DNA from: Anas platyrhynchos
Taxonomy: Eukaryota; Chordata; Aves; Anseriformes; Anatidae
Assembly (NCBI RefSeq): GCF_047663525.1
Contig: NC_092601.1
Coordinates: 19,380,001-19,444,000, forward strand
Reading direction: 5' to 3'
Length of the DNA stretch: 64,000 nt
The notes below the pieces were generated by a model. It ran no database searches. It worked only from the letters and a program-made list of their open reading frames with translations, and was not told where the DNA came from. How positions within the stretch are numbered: position 1 is the stretch's first letter; each line of letters starts with the position of its first letter. A program made the translations under genes and the position numbers. This document shows, one piece after another, positions 1 through 26,844 of this stretch.

Positions 1-375
1 CGAGGCCGGGCGGTTACGGCAGCACCAGGCCCCACGGTGCCCCCGCAGCTCCACGCTGACCCCACAGCCAGCACAGAACGCGTCCCCACCCAAATTGTGT
101 GAGCAGCCGGCAGGGCAGCTCCCCAGGCCCCAGCCCTGCTCCCTCCCACCAAACACCCTCTGGCCACGGTCCCGAGGCCCCTTCCACAGGGCCAAGCCCC
201 ACAGTGGGACCACACACCCACGGGAGGGGCAGCAGGGCCAGCACAGGCACCACCCTACCACAGTGCTCCCAAACAAGCTGCTCTGGCAATGCTGGGGGCA
301 GGCACACTGCAGGCACACAGCCCCCACCACCACTCAGCCCCCCCCATCCCCACCCCGTCCCCACACGGCCCCCAC
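1..375. other. Unresolved 3' part of the mucin-like gene
   Basis: The penultimate exon ends at 376 in phase 2, so the cytoplasmic tail must continue on the minus strand here or beyond the window edge. Several AG acceptors exist, for example after 258-262 and near 52, but none gives a tail I recognise as IMPG or mucin. No other gene is visible. Confidence 0.4.
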
Positions 376-3300
376 CTGCTCCGGGTCTGGTCGGCCCTGG
401 CCTCCAGCAGCAGCGCCTTGAAGCGGCGGATGACGAGCCCGGCGACGACAGCGCCCAGCAGGACGATGCTGAACAGGACCCCGAGGGCCATGCCCAGCAG
501 GCTCTGCTGTGTCACCCGGTAGTCGCAGCGCAGCCCCATGAACCAGAAATCGCTGCCAACGGGACACCTGCAGCAAGGGGGGGGCATCAGCCACAGGCAC
601 CCCCAGCCCGGGGGTGGGTGCACGGCCCGGTCCCTTCCACCCCCAGCACTCACTGGCAGAGCGGCCCCCGGTCCCGGGGGTGTGTGCAGATGCCGTGGTT
701 CTTGCAGTAGTCGCGGTGGCAGAGGGACGTGCAGGTGGCGTTCCCGTCTGCCCCAGCCACGCAGGCGAAGCCGGCCCGGCAGGCGAAGAGCTCAGCACAG
801 GGGTCCAGCGGCCGCTCTGCGGAGAGACAACAGCTCGGCTGTGCCCCCTCCACCCCAGAGAACCGAGGGCTGGGGCCAAGCCAGCCCTGAGCCCAGAGGG
901 ACGCGCAAGGGCTCAGAGCAGCACCCGCACCCTCCCTGCACTCACCCAGGGCCACGTTGCGCAGGACGGGGGCAGCGCCCACCGCCAGCCCCGGCCGGGT
1001 GCCACCAGGGCCCAGCGCAGACTCGAGGAGCGCTCCCAGCCCCGGCGCCCGCACCCGCTCTGCTGCAAACAGCGCATCGTACTCCAGCACCACGCTGCCC
1101 TCCCTGCGGGGACACACAGCGCATCTGGGGGGGGCCCGGACACCCCCCCAGGGCTGCGGGTCCTGGTCCGGAGCTGCAGCCCAGCAGCACCGGGTGCCAC
1201 AGGGCCCCGCGAGCCCCTACCTGATCCCCGTCACCTCCAGCCGCAGGAAGCCGGGCACCGACATGAACAGGGGCGCGACCTGTGCGGGGAGGAAGCTGGG
1301 TGGGATGCAGCCCGTTGTCCCCCCCACCACAGCCCCCCCAAAAGCCCCAGCCCCAGGCTCACCGTTCTGTTGAAGCTGTGCAGCAGACCACGGCGCTCGC
1401 GGGATGCGGGGTCCTGCAGGGCAGGGACAAACCCCATGTCCAGCACCAGCTCGCAGGGCACGCGCAGGAGGGATGCTGTGGGAGGCAAGAGGGGGCTCGG
1501 CACATGAGGAACCCTCACTGCCATCACTGCCTGCCCTGGGGGCCACCACCACCCCCACGCAGATGGCTCCGTGGGGCTCTCCTCCTCCTGCTGTGCCCAG
1601 GACAGGTACCAGAGCCCCACGTGCCCCGGACCCACCTCGCAGGAGGGGCGGCTGATCCTCCACGATGAACACCCGGGGGGCCCTCCCTGCCGGGGCCGGC
1701 TCTGCTGTCGGTCCGGGGGCTTCAGCATCCGGCCGCTCTCCGGGGCTGCTCGGTGCCTGGCCCAGGTCTGTGCCCCCAGGAGATGGAGGGGACGCGGAGC
1801 CCCCATGGTGGCCCAGGGTCCCGGAGGAATCTGTGGGCTGCTGGGGGGGCCCTGGTACCACGCTGGGCCCCCACGTCAGCCCCTCCGCGTCCCCCTGCCA
1901 CACACCAGCACTGGGCTCTGGTGTGACTGTCCCCAGGTCCCCAGGCAGTGCTGGGCTGGGGGTGGCAGCGGCACTGGCAGTGGTGGCTGCCCCCAGGGAA
2001 GAGGCAGGCTGGGATGGAGCTGGCTGCGGGTGTGGGGCAGGGGCCGTGGGGGGGGCCAGGCTGCCCGGCTGCCAGCTGGGCTGGGCAGTGGCTGCCCAGA
2101 GCTCCCCATCAACCACCCCCTCTGGGGTCACCCCCAGAAGCAGGGGACTCTCAGCACGGTGCCCCCCAGAGCCAGTGTGGGGCAGTCCAGGCCCTGGGGA
2201 CCCTGCTGGGGGGGTTCCTGCGGTGGGGCCGAGCCCTGGGGATGGCTGCAGGGTGGGCGAGGGGGCTGCTGCTGAGCTGGTGGCTGGGGTGGGCTGTGGG
2301 GATGTGGGGCTGCCTCGGGGCACCCCGCTGGGAACCACCGTGGAGCTGCCAGGGGCCACTGAGGGCCACGTCTGGTGCAGGGGGATGCGGCGGGGCTCAG
2401 GGGGACCCTCCGTGTTGGGTGGCCCCAACACCCCCGCGGTCAGGGCCAGGGCTCCCTCCTGGCTGGGGGACGGCACCCCTGGGGTGCTGGCCGTGGCGGT
2501 GGGGACAGGCAAACCTGGCCCCGTCCCCGCAGCCGGCTGGGCTGTGCTGGCCATGGGGTCCCCAGGCTGCCACATCGGCCCCCCGTGGCCACCAGCCCCC
2601 AGGGACGGTGGAGAGGGGCGAGAGGCAGCGCGGGGACCCTGCCAGGCAGCATCTGTCCCGTGCCATGGGTGGGACTCAGAGCCCCGGCCTCCTGCTGCCT
2701 CCCGCAGTGTCCCCAGGGAGCTCAGTAACCTCTGTACCCCCCCCCCAGAGGGCGATGTCCCCGTTGTCCCTGGCCCAGGGCTGCCCGTGGCCGCTGCGCT
2801 GCTCTGGTGCGTCCCTGGGCTGCTGTCACCCAGCGGGGCGGTGGCACCCAGGCCCCCCCTGGCCCCCGGCTCTGGGTGCAAGGAGCTGTGTGAGCCCCCC
2901 TGGCTCTGTGTGGGGCTCTGTCCTGGCAGGGCACTGGGGGTCTCCCAGTGCTCCCCAGCGGGGCTGGGCACCGTCACAGAGGATGGTGAATGCAGGAGGG
3001 TCCCCAGCGGGGCTGTGGCACCTTCCACCATCTCATCTCCTACAGGCTCAGTCCGGAGGGAAGGGCTGGTGGTTGGAGCTGTGTCCAGTTCCATGGGGGC
3101 TGCGGAGGGGCCCCCACCAAGGCCCCTCCCCAGGCTGGCAGGAGACGGCCCCTGGCTGCCTGCAGCTGCCTTGGCAGCACCGGTGGCCAGAGGGGGCCCT
3201 GCCCCAGTGCCTGCTCCGTGCCCCCCTGTGGGCCCTGTCCCCTCGCTGCTGGTCCAGCCCCCTCGCTCCGTGCTGGGGGGCTCAGCAGTCCCGGGGGGGG

Positions 3301-5158
3301 TACCAGGGAAGGGGAGCAGCTCAGCCTCCGTCTGCAGCCACGTCGTGGCTTTCGGTGTCGGCAACTGCCCCACGCCAGCTCCTTGCTGCGGATCTGTGGG
3401 AGAGGCAGGGGTGGGGGGATGCTGAGCGGGGCTGACCCGCGGGCAAGCACCCCGAGCTCCTGGCATGGCACCAGCACACGGAGCCACCCCACAGACAAGG
3501 GGCTGGGAGCAGGACGGTCCCGCTCCAAGCCCTGACACGGCCGTGGCGGTACCTGTCCGGCAGCACTCGCCTGTCCCATTCCCTCGGTGGGCACAGGGGG
3601 TGGCAGTGCCCAGCGTGGAGCCGGTCCCGCTGCCGAGAGCGGGGCAGAGCCGCACACAGCACTCCATGAGCACTGCGGACAGGGGAGAGGAGGGAGAGGA
3701 GGGAGAGAGGGGAGAGAGCACCCGCATCAGGCACCGGCACGGGGCACCATGCGCTGCACGCCCCACTCCTCTCAGCCACGGGACACAGCAGTGACCCCGC
3801 AGGGCAGGGACAGGGGATTCACAGCCCCACCAGCCCTGAGCTCTCCAGCACGGAGCCACGACGGGTGCCACAAGCACAGCACTGGGTCCAGCCAGGGGAG
3901 CGTGAGCCACGGCACCACGTGGAGCATGGCACGGCCACCCCCGGCCTCACACCTCCGAAGGCACCACCAGCACCAGGCTGAGCCCTCCCAGCACTCCCAG
4001 TCCTCCCAGCACTCCCTCCACACACCAGCCCTGAGCCGGGCACTGGGCACCAGGCACAGCCCCGCTCTGCCGGGCTCCCCCTGCAAACCCCAGCGGGGTC
4101 AGCCTCTGGCTGCTGCCTGCCCCCACGGGAGCCACCAGCCCAGGCAGGACCCGCTGCCAGAAAACATCCCCACACCCACACCGTGCCCAGCGGGACCAGC
4201 ACCAGGCCCTGGTGGGGCCGAGCCCTCCCCGGGCAGGGCAGGGGCAGGGGCAGGGGCAGGGGCAGGGCCGCAGCCCAGCACCGCCAGCACCCTGCGAGCC
4301 GCTGGGTTGGGTTCGCACAAAGCTCCTGGGGGGCAGCCACGGGCGGGTGACCCCCTGCGGCACGGGAGCCATTTCCTGCGAAAGGAAAAGCTGCGGAATT
4401 ATTGAAAACCCAGCTGGGAGCCACCTGCCTTTGTCTCGGGGAACGCTCCGCAAATCCTGCCCCGAGCTGCCGCATTGCTGCCCGCCCGCTGCCCGCCCCG
4501 GCACCGCCACCGCTGCGCCCCGCAGCCCCCGGCCGCCCCCGCAGCCCCCGGGCCCCGCAGCCGAGGGGCAGGAGGGGGGGGCGGAATCACCCGGGGCGGG
4601 GGGCAGCGGGTAACGGGATGCTCCGGAGCCCCCCCCGCATCCCTCGGGGAGGAACGGCCGCGAGGGGCAGCGGCACCGCCACGGGGACCCGGGACGAGGT
4701 CGCTGTCCCGGTGGGGGGGGGGCACCGAGCATCCCGAGGGGAAACGGGGGCCGAGGGCAGGACCCCGGGCTGCCTCCCCAGCGGGCCGTGGGCTGCCCCC
4801 CGCCCAGGCGGGGCCGGGGCCGCCCGGAGCCCCCCGGGCACAGCCGACGGCGCCGCCGCCCCCGCCCCGTGCCCCCGCCCCGTGCCCCTGCACGTGGCCC
4901 GGGGCTGCCGCCGGGCTCCGGCCCCGCTCCGAGCCCTCCCCGGCCGCAGCCCCGCGCGGTGCCGCAGCCGCCCCCGCCCCGAGCCCGGGCCGCGCATCCC
5001 CGGGGCCCGGGGGCGGCGGCGCCGGCCCGGGGTTCACCTCCCCGGGCTCCGTCCCCGGGCTCTCCGCCGCCCCCCGGCCCCGGGCTCGTTCGTCCCGCCC
5101 CGCCCCTGCCCTCCCGGTGCTCACCTGCGGCCGCCAGGAGCGGCGGCAGCCTCCGCAT
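376..5158 (-). CDS. IMPG2-like / transmembrane mucin-like protein (SEA-EGF-EGF-TM), 3' end unresolved
   Basis: Eight coding exons join in one frame: 5158-5125, 3672-3553, 3393-1636, 1475-1363, 1279-1221, 1103-946, 816-654, 567-376, each with GT-AG borders. They give about 865 residues before the last exon, which I cannot place. The start ATG at 5158 opens a hydrophobic leader (MRRLPPLLAAA, spliced to VLMECCV). Residues ~52-637, from one 1.76-kb exon, are a Pro/Ser/Thr/Gly-rich mucin-like stalk. A SEA domain follows (~640-750; VPGFLRLEVTGIREGSVVL), then two EGF-like Cys modules (DPCAELFAC...; CHRDYCKNHGIC), then CPVGSDFWFMGLRCDY and a membrane helix at ~822-846 with a basic stop (RRFK). The SEA-EGF-EGF-TM order and the WxxGxxC segment before the helix resemble the IMPG2 C-terminus as I remember it; MUC3/17-type mucins are the alternative. 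Role inferred: cell-surface glycoprotein. The family is fairly sure; orthology is open. Confidence 0.72.
3676..3720. repeat. Purine-rich GGAGA tract
   Basis: Imperfect repeats of gagagg/gagggaga lie immediately upstream (on the minus strand) of exon 2 of the mucin-like gene. Read on the transcribed strand this is the long pyrimidine tract before the 3' splice site at 3672/3673. Confidence 0.7.
4228..4266. repeat. (GGGGCA)n short tandem repeat
   Basis: A hexamer of the type GGGGCA is repeated about six times in intron 1 of the mucin-like gene. It is low-complexity DNA with no coding role. Confidence 0.85.
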
Positions 5159-5990
5159 GGTGCCCGCGGTGCCGGCGGCGCGGGCGGCTCTGGGCCAGGC
5201 GGCGGCAGGAAGCCCCCCCCGCTGCGGCGGGGCGGAGGCGCCGGGGAGCCGCAGCCCCCGGCCCGGCCCGGCCGGTCCCGCCCGCCCCCGGGGGCCGCTG
5301 CCCGGCCCCGGCCCCGGCCCGGCCCCGGGAGCGGCGGGGCTGGGCGAGGTCCCTCCGGTGGAGGCGGAATTCAGCCCGGGGGGGGCGTCGAGGCGCGCCC
5401 CGGTGGCCGAAGCGGGCGGGCTCCCCCCGGCTGGGTCGTTCGGGAGCGCGCTGAGGGGCGGCAGCGACCCAGGGGGTCTGACAGCAGCGGCCCCCACGCC
5501 ACGAGAGCAAAGCTCGGGCCCTGCAGGGCTGCGGGCAGGGCTCGCCCGGGCGCCCCGGGGCCGTTTTGGAAGCCAAACGCTGCTCGGGGGGGCTCTGAGC
5601 ACACCAACCGCACCGCGGCACCAACAGACCCGGGCTTATTTTCCACCATCCCCTCACCCTGATTGCCAGCAGAGGATATGTTATCTACTGACACTTTCTT
5701 GGCTCGCAGCCTAGCAGTGCCGCTTTGACATATGAAAGTGTTTCTTGGCTCAAAGGAAAAACTGTGTAGTGTCCAGAAATAACTTTTGTTTCTGTCTCAG
5801 GAGAGACTTAAAGCAAGCCTCTCATGCTGAGATGAGCTGGGCTTACAGAAACACCGATGTGATTGTGATTTTGCTTTGCAGCAGCAACGAAGTCATTCCC
5901 CCCTTTACTTTCCATGAAGAAAGCTGAAACATTTCACACAGAACTGGCTTGTTTTTACCAGCAGTTACAAAATAAATAGTAAAGGTAGAA
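5159..5990. promoter_or_regulatory. CpG-rich promoter region of the mucin-like gene and intergenic spacer
   Basis: From 5159 to about 5560 the DNA is very GC- and CpG-rich and lies directly upstream of the minus-strand ATG at 5158, so it is the likely promoter. From about 5630 composition drops to ordinary AT content, running up to the NDUFAB1 3' end. No gene is seen here; the short ORF at 5745-5927 has no recognisable features. Confidence 0.5.
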
Positions 5991-6359
5991 AGAGGGCAGT
6001 TTATTGGAAAGAGCAGACTCCACTAGCACCAAGATCACAGGGAAGGTGACCACCTCAGCAGCAGAGGGTACAGAGCCCTGGTGCCGGCAGCATGGGCTGT
6101 GCAGGGGATGCTGGAGCTTCACACACAGATGAATGGCAAAACGCCCCTTTGGTCTGCCAGCCTCAGAGCCCAACAGACCCACCCAACGCCCAGCGTGCTG
6201 GGCAGGCAGCGCTTCCACCTCGCAGGGCAACAAGCCCTGGCTGAGCAAAGGCCACAGTGCTGGCAAAAGCCTGGCTTACAGAAATGTCTCACAGCGAGAC
6301 TAAGCACAGTGAGCCAGCACCTGCGAAACAGAAAAGCCATCAACACAACAGTGGTCTTA

Positions 6360-7371
6360 TATATTTATTCCTTCTTGGTTTTAAAGGACAATATATTCAG
6401 ACAGCTTTAAATACAACGTCCAACAACTCTCTGATGAAAGCAGCAACAGTACAGCATGTGCGCTTATGTTCATGTCCACTGACATCAGCCCCGTCCTAGT
6501 GGTAGACATCTCCTGTTAAAAAATAAAATCAGACATTTAATGTTTCATCAAGTGAGAAGTGCTGTCTTAGGCACAAAATAAGCTGGTCAGGCAGAGACAA
6601 GACAAGCCCTGGAGAATACCAGAGGAAGCGACATAATGAAATGTGGGCAGGAGAATCCCAGGGTTCTCACCTTTATCCCACCCGTTCTTGGCTCAGGGAA
6701 CGCAGCAAACGGGCGCAGCTCCCTCCCTGACCCTTCACACCTCAGTCCCATGGAAGAGCGTGGGGGGAGGTGAGAAGCGCAGAGAAGAGGAACAAACAGG
6801 AACGTGGCCCCTGCTACTGCTGCAGCTGGCCTGAGGCCAGCAGCTCATTTCCCCTGCAGCCCCCAAGCGCCTCGCAGGCGGTCGCTGAACGACCCCTTCC
6901 TGCCCCTTCCTGCCCGTTTCCTTTCCTGCCGCAGCCCCAGGCTGGGCGGGTGAGGAAGAAGCAGCTGCTACCAGCAGCTCGGAGCTGTGCTGGCAGACAC
7001 AGCGCAGCCCAGCACACCCTGTGAGTGGCTGAGGAGCAGCAGAAAGATGGAGCTCCGTGACCACCGCGTCAATTCACTGCTGAATGAAAGACCGGTGGAT
7101 AACTGCGGTGCTTGGAGTGCCAACGGGGCGAGATCAAAGGTCGCTGAGCCTCACGCCCTCTCTTTTGGGAGCAGGAGATGCTTCCAAAGCCACGCACAGC
7201 TCATCCTCCCAGCTCAGCAGGCAGCTGCTGGCCTCCCCCTGCCATCCAGTGTTGGTTGCCTCGCACCACGCTCCCCTTTGCAGGCATCACACGGGGACCC
7301 TGCGCGTGCAGCCACCACCCCACACAGCCGCAGAGACACACTTGTACTTACTCTGCTTTGAAGAATGGCTC
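6360..7371 (-). other. NDUFAB1: NDUFAB1 3' untranslated region with an intron
   Basis: After the stop codon at 7374-7372 the exon continues 20 nt to a strong donor (GTAAGTA, exon end 7352). A matching acceptor (TTTTTTAACAG) opens a 3' UTR exon at 6512. The likely polyadenylation signal is AATAAA at 6369-6364. A second AATAAA on the same strand at 6005-6000 could give a longer form. Confidence 0.6.
6364..6369 (-). terminator. Poly(A) signal AATAAA, NDUFAB1
   Basis: A canonical hexamer on the minus strand (TTTATT on plus) lies about 145 nt into the inferred 3' UTR exon. An alternative copy lies at 6000-6005. Confidence 0.55.
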
Positions 7372-9600
<2,229 letters not shown>

Positions 9601-9607
9601 ACAGCCC

Positions 9608-9613
9608 TTTAAT
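9608..9613 (-). terminator. Poly(A) signal ATTAAA, PALB2
   Basis: ATTAAA on the minus strand lies only about 24 nt beyond the PALB2 stop codon (9639-9637). If used, the 3' UTR is about 45-50 nt. Confidence 0.6.
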
Positions 9614-9636
9614 GTCTGGGTGCCCCCCCCGGGCGC

Positions 9637-21965
<12,329 letters not shown>

Positions 21966-23940
21966 TAGCCCATTTACCGCGTTGCACAGCAGTAACGGCG
22001 CGTAGGAGTGTTTGGGGGCAGGGAGAGGAATTTGTTCTGGGAGTCCAGGGCATGGCCCTCTGCTGTTCCCGACCCCTCCTGTGAGTGTTCCTCACCACTA
22101 AAGGTCTGGCCAAGCGGTGCCCTGGGGAGCTGCTGTGTCCTGTTGTGTAACCTCTGTACGCTCATTTGAATGTAATTCATTCCGTGTTGTCTGAATTGTG
22201 TCATTAAATGTTCTGGGCTTAGGAAAGCTGCTTCTGTGCCCTTCAGGGCAGCATCTCCACGTTTCAGCTGCAGAACAAGGCAGAGTTGACAGAACATACT
22301 CTGCAGCCAAAGCCCCTCTTTCATGTCTGTTCTGTTCCTGACCCAGAGCCGAGTGGGTTTGCCTTTGCTAGAAGCAGCCTCCGTCCTAGAGCAGCAGTGC
22401 TGTGTGGCTGATGGACTTGTAGGCATTTATTTCCCACGGTTCATCAGAGGCAATGCTTTCCTTCTCAAAAACATTTGCTGATGTACAGGCCTGTGTTTTG
22501 AGGTGGATCGTGTCTTCCTTTTCTCCCTGTGGACTGAGATTCTCTCCTGTGGGGCGCACAATATCTTTCACCATCCTGTGATTAGCTTTAGAACTTCGGG
22601 CTGACATTGAAACTATCTCTGTACGCCTTGCCTGTGGCCTGGTATTGGCTGTGACAGAGCTAACTTTGTCCATAGTAGTTCGTTTGGTGCCGTGTTTTGT
22701 GTTTGTGATAACAAACAGTGTTGATAACACGCTGGTGCTCTAGCTGTTGCTGAGCAGTGCTTGTGCTCATTCAAGGCCTTCTCTTTCCCATGCCGCGCTG
22801 CCATCGAGTAGGCTGGGAGGGGACACAGCCAGGACAGCTGACCCAGCCTGGCCAAAGGGATGCCCCATACCATGACAGCAGGCCCAGCAATAAAAGCTGG
22901 GGGCAAGAAAGAGGGTGAGGGGGACATTTGGAGTTATGGCATCTGTCTTCCCAGGTCACTGCTAGACGTTCCTTTCTTTGAAGCAGCTCAATACCTGCCT
23001 GTCGATGGCAGGGGTGAATGAATTCCTTATCTTGCTTTGCTTGTGTGTGCAGCTCCTGTTTTATCTCAAGCGCTGAGTTTTCTCACTTGTCCCTTTCTGA
23101 TTCTCCCTCGTCCCACTGAGGGGGAGTGAGGGAGCTGCTGTGTGGTGCTTGGCTGCCTGCTGGGGTTAAACCACAACAGCCTGACAGGACGCTTCGTAGC
23201 TCTTAAAGCAGACACGGGTGCAGTGCTCTTGCCCATCGTGCAGGGTTAGGATTCTCTTTGCTGATGCACGTTCTTTCTCCTGAACATTGCAGACCTTAGA
23301 GAGTCAAAAGGCTTTGGAAAGAGAAGTACCGTGCCACTCTCAGAACTCAGTGCAGCAGAAAGTGGGGAGTTAAAAGCAGACACTGGAGGTGGGTGAGAGA
23401 ATGCTGCAGTTGTCCCCACTTGTTATCCAGTGTATGCATTTGCAGAAAGCTCTTTGGTGCTTCTCTGCATTATAAAACTGAAGATAGAAATTCAGACATC
23501 TTGGAAAGAGTGAACATTTCATTTTGGACAAGCGATACAGCAGGATTAGTTCTTCCTGGGAACGGCTGTATGCACGTTGGAGACAGCTGACGCTTGTGGG
23601 TACCTGCCTCAGTACCAGACAACTGGCCAAAAGTGAATTTGCCCGCTCTGTCCGTGTTAAATCTTAACATCAGCCCTCTGTAACTTCTAAAACTGGGTCT
23701 CCTGCATGTTGTAGCATAGCAGCAGGAGGCCAGAATGCATTTTGATTACGTAGTCAGCATACAGCAGCCCTGGAGCCTTCAGCTGCTGTATATAGTGCAA
23801 AGTACTGATAGACCTTAAATAGAAACAGCTGTACAAGTACTAAAGTGTGTAGTAACTGCTGTTAATCTAATGTAAAACTACTGTCTGCTTTGTTTGTATT
23901 TTTACTGTACATAAATTAAAGCCTCTTAAGTTGTTCAAGT
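21966..23940 (+). other. DCTN5: DCTN5 3' untranslated region (extent uncertain)
   Basis: Downstream of the stop there are ATTAAA signals at 22203-22208 and 23915-23920, and AATAAA at 22889-22894. Short and long 3' ends are therefore possible. No open frame here resembles a known protein. Confidence 0.45.
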
Positions 23941-26730
23941 AACTCAAGGTTGTGACTTTTCAAACCAAACTTGAGACCAGTGAGGCTCCTGTTGTGCCCG
24001 TGCACATGAGCCAGTCTCTTGGCCTGACTCCGACAGGCAGTGTCAGTGCATTGAAGAAGTGAAGCGCGGCGTGAAACAGCTTCTGCTGCTGTGTCTGAGC
24101 TGATGACTTTCACCAGCAAATCATTCCAGCATTGCTGGTTCATAATGCCCCTGCTACAGAATGACTTTGCTTCATGTCTTGATGCTGAAGTGAGAGTGCC
24201 AAAGCCACCACAGTGCCTGTACGATTCTCTCTCCAGCACTGGAACTTCAGACACACATACTGGGACAGCGGCAGCTCCAGTGGTGTTGCTTCAGGCTTTG
24301 GAAATGGCCTCTTTGAATCTGGCTGTTCCAGAAGGTGTGACCCCTGCAAGAAAAGCAGGAGCTGGAGCTAGCTTGTGGCAGGAGGCACAGCTGGGACAGG
24401 AAGACAAAGTTTTGTTTGTTTTTTTTTGTTGTTGTTGAAGCTGCAAGAACTGGGCTGAAATATCAATGCAATAGATCAGTTAGGTCATCTGCCTGGTTTC
24501 AAGAGAGGTAAAATGTTTGCTGGAAGCCCAGCTCCAGCAGGACAGTTGTATCACCTAGTCCCATCCTGGCTAGAACCACCTGTTCCAGGAGAGCTGTGCT
24601 CCTCGAGCCTCCCCTGGAGCGGGAGTGCAGACAAGTGCAGGAGGCAGCTGTGCTCTTCCTCTGATCTTCTAGGCCGGGGTTATGTCCATGTGAAAGGCCC
24701 AGGCTTGCCACTTTTTCTGGGTAGAAAAAACATCAAGTTGCAATTGTTCTTGTACTACGTTTGTGCTATAGGCAGCTTTCTCATTGACTTCAACTTCAAC
24801 AAATATTCAGTTCCTCCTGTCCAGAATCTTACTGGCCCTTGCAAAAGCCCTGTGCTGTGAGGGGCTATAGGAGGCCCGCTCGGTCACAAGACCTGACAGG
24901 TTTTGGCAGTCCCACAAGATTTCCTGCAGGCCGGACATGTAGGTGTTTGTGCTGCCACTTGTCAGTACTCCTTTGCCCCATTAGGTTGCCATCAGCTGTC
25001 CCTTGAAGCGTGGGACGCGGCCGTGGAGCTGATTAGGGAGGGCCTGTGTGTGTGCTGTGTTCCCATGTGTCGCTGCGGGGTTCCAACACCACGGCCCTCT
25101 TCACCGGGACTGCTGGATTAAAGACCACGAGGGGCGGTGCGAAGCTGGGCTGCTGGGCTGGGAGGGGGCAGGAGGAGGTGGCTGCCGAGTTAAGGGGTGT
25201 GAGTCTGAGTGGAGTTGGGATTGCTGGTGGAAGTCCCAGGATGATGCATTTCCACTCGAGCAGCACGGCTGCAGGGCACCGAGGGGCACGTAAGTACACG
25301 GTGCACTACGCATTTCTCAGCCTCCGCTGCCACCCAGCAGGCTGAGCAGCCCTCCTGCCTTAATTAAAACCTGTTTTGTTGTCTCTGTCAAGGTGGCCTC
25401 TGCCAGGGTATAACATGTCGCCACTGAAGACCCCAAATGCTCAGCGTTAACATTCCTTACATTTGGCTACTTTTTCCTGTCCTCTGAAGCGTCACCGACC
25501 TGGGCTCACCTCTGTGCAAAGATGGAGTGCGAGGAGGCGGCCCCCGGCAAATTGCTGCCTGATGTCAATGTGCAGTGCAATAAAGATGACTTCTCACAGC
25601 GGGCTGTGCTGCGTAGCTGTAGGTGGGGGGGAAGCACACTTGGGGAGGGAAATTCCTCCTTTCAGGAATCTTTGAGAAGTGGTCACCTCAAACACTATGT
25701 CCCTTGCTTCCCTGACCCATATGCTTTATTCCAGTGTGCTCTGACCAAGGCTGATGGGCCGTGCTGGTCACTCACGCAGGGCATTTAGAGTCTCAGGAGC
25801 GTACAGCTGGGGCTTCACAGTGCTCCTCTCTGCCACTTGGTGCCCACTGCCAGCTGCTGGAGGTTGTAGGGTAGATGCTAAGCACACGGAGTGGTGGGGA
25901 GCTGCTGACCGGAGGGCTCTGTGGGAAGGCAGTGACGGTAACAAACTGGCTCAGTGGGGGCTATGCTGTGCATGGAGCAGAACTTCTTGAGGTGGTCTGA
26001 TGCCATCAGAGAAATAACAGCTTGCTGCCTGCCCTAATGATCACCTGGCTCCTTGTTTGGTCTCTAGGACACATCTTGGGCACTGGACTCTCAGGCAAGG
26101 GCCAGACTCTGAGCTACCCCGGGAGATCACTGGCTGGAGCACCCGGCTAGCCGTTAGCTGACATCTGCAGCCCCCAAGGTCCGAGCAAACTGCAGGAGCA
26201 CAGAACGTGCTGGCCAGGTGTCTGTTTCCTGGGGTAAAACAAACAGATTTCATGGGTGGGAAAGGGACGCCAGGAGAGAGAACTGCCCTCACTCCAGCTG
26301 CAGCAGGGTGGGAGCGTGCAGGCCTGGAGGGAGAATGTGAGCTTAAGTCTCCTTAACAAATGACACGAGGAGGCAGGAAGGGGCTGTGCAGGCCCCTGGG
26401 TGTGACCCCCCGGGTGTGACCCCCCCCGGCTGTGATCCCTCGTGGCCGCTCTCCTCAGGTAGCGCTCGGCCTGGGGGTGGCAGGAGGGCAGCGCAGAGCC
26501 CTGGGTGAGGCCCCACGCGGCTGCACTCAACTGGCAGAACGCCGACCCAGGCAGCAGGAGGGGGAGGCAGAAGATAACGCCAGGAACGGGGGGGGGGGGG
26601 TCCTACGGAATAAGAATTGTCAAAACTGTCAAAATTTGCCCCAAATTGCTGAGATTTGGGGGTGAACGCGGAGATGTGCTCCGTAAGCCAGCCAGGTCCC
26701 TGCTGGGGAGCGCTGCCGGAGGCGCTGGGC
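23941..26730. other. Gap between DCTN5 and PLK1 without a recognised gene
   Basis: I see no conserved exon on either strand. There is an AATAAA at 25579-25584 on plus. The open frames are short and lack recognisable domains. A 12-G run lies near 26588-26600. Confidence 0.5.
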
Positions 26731-26740
26731 TGGGGCCGCC

Positions 26741-26844
26741 CGGCTGGGGGGGGGCTGCGGGGCTCGGCCCTGCGGGGAGCTCCCGGCTGGGGGGGGGCTG
26801 CGGGGCTCGGCCCTGCGGGGAGCTCCCGGCTGGGAGGGGGCTGC
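26741..26844. repeat. 43-bp tandem repeat, about 2.4 copies
   Basis: Units start at 26741, 26784 and 26827 with the motif CGGCTGGGGG, then CTGCGGGGCTCGGCCCTGCG and GGAGCTCC. The first two copies look identical and the third is partial and slightly diverged. It lies about 480 bp upstream of the PLK1 start. Confidence 0.88.

Noticed and set aside
1217-3910. Treating the 897-residue minus-strand frame as one exon
   Set aside because: It crosses good splice sites at 3553, 3393 and 1636. The joined exon model continues in frame into a SEA domain, whereas the unspliced frame does not.
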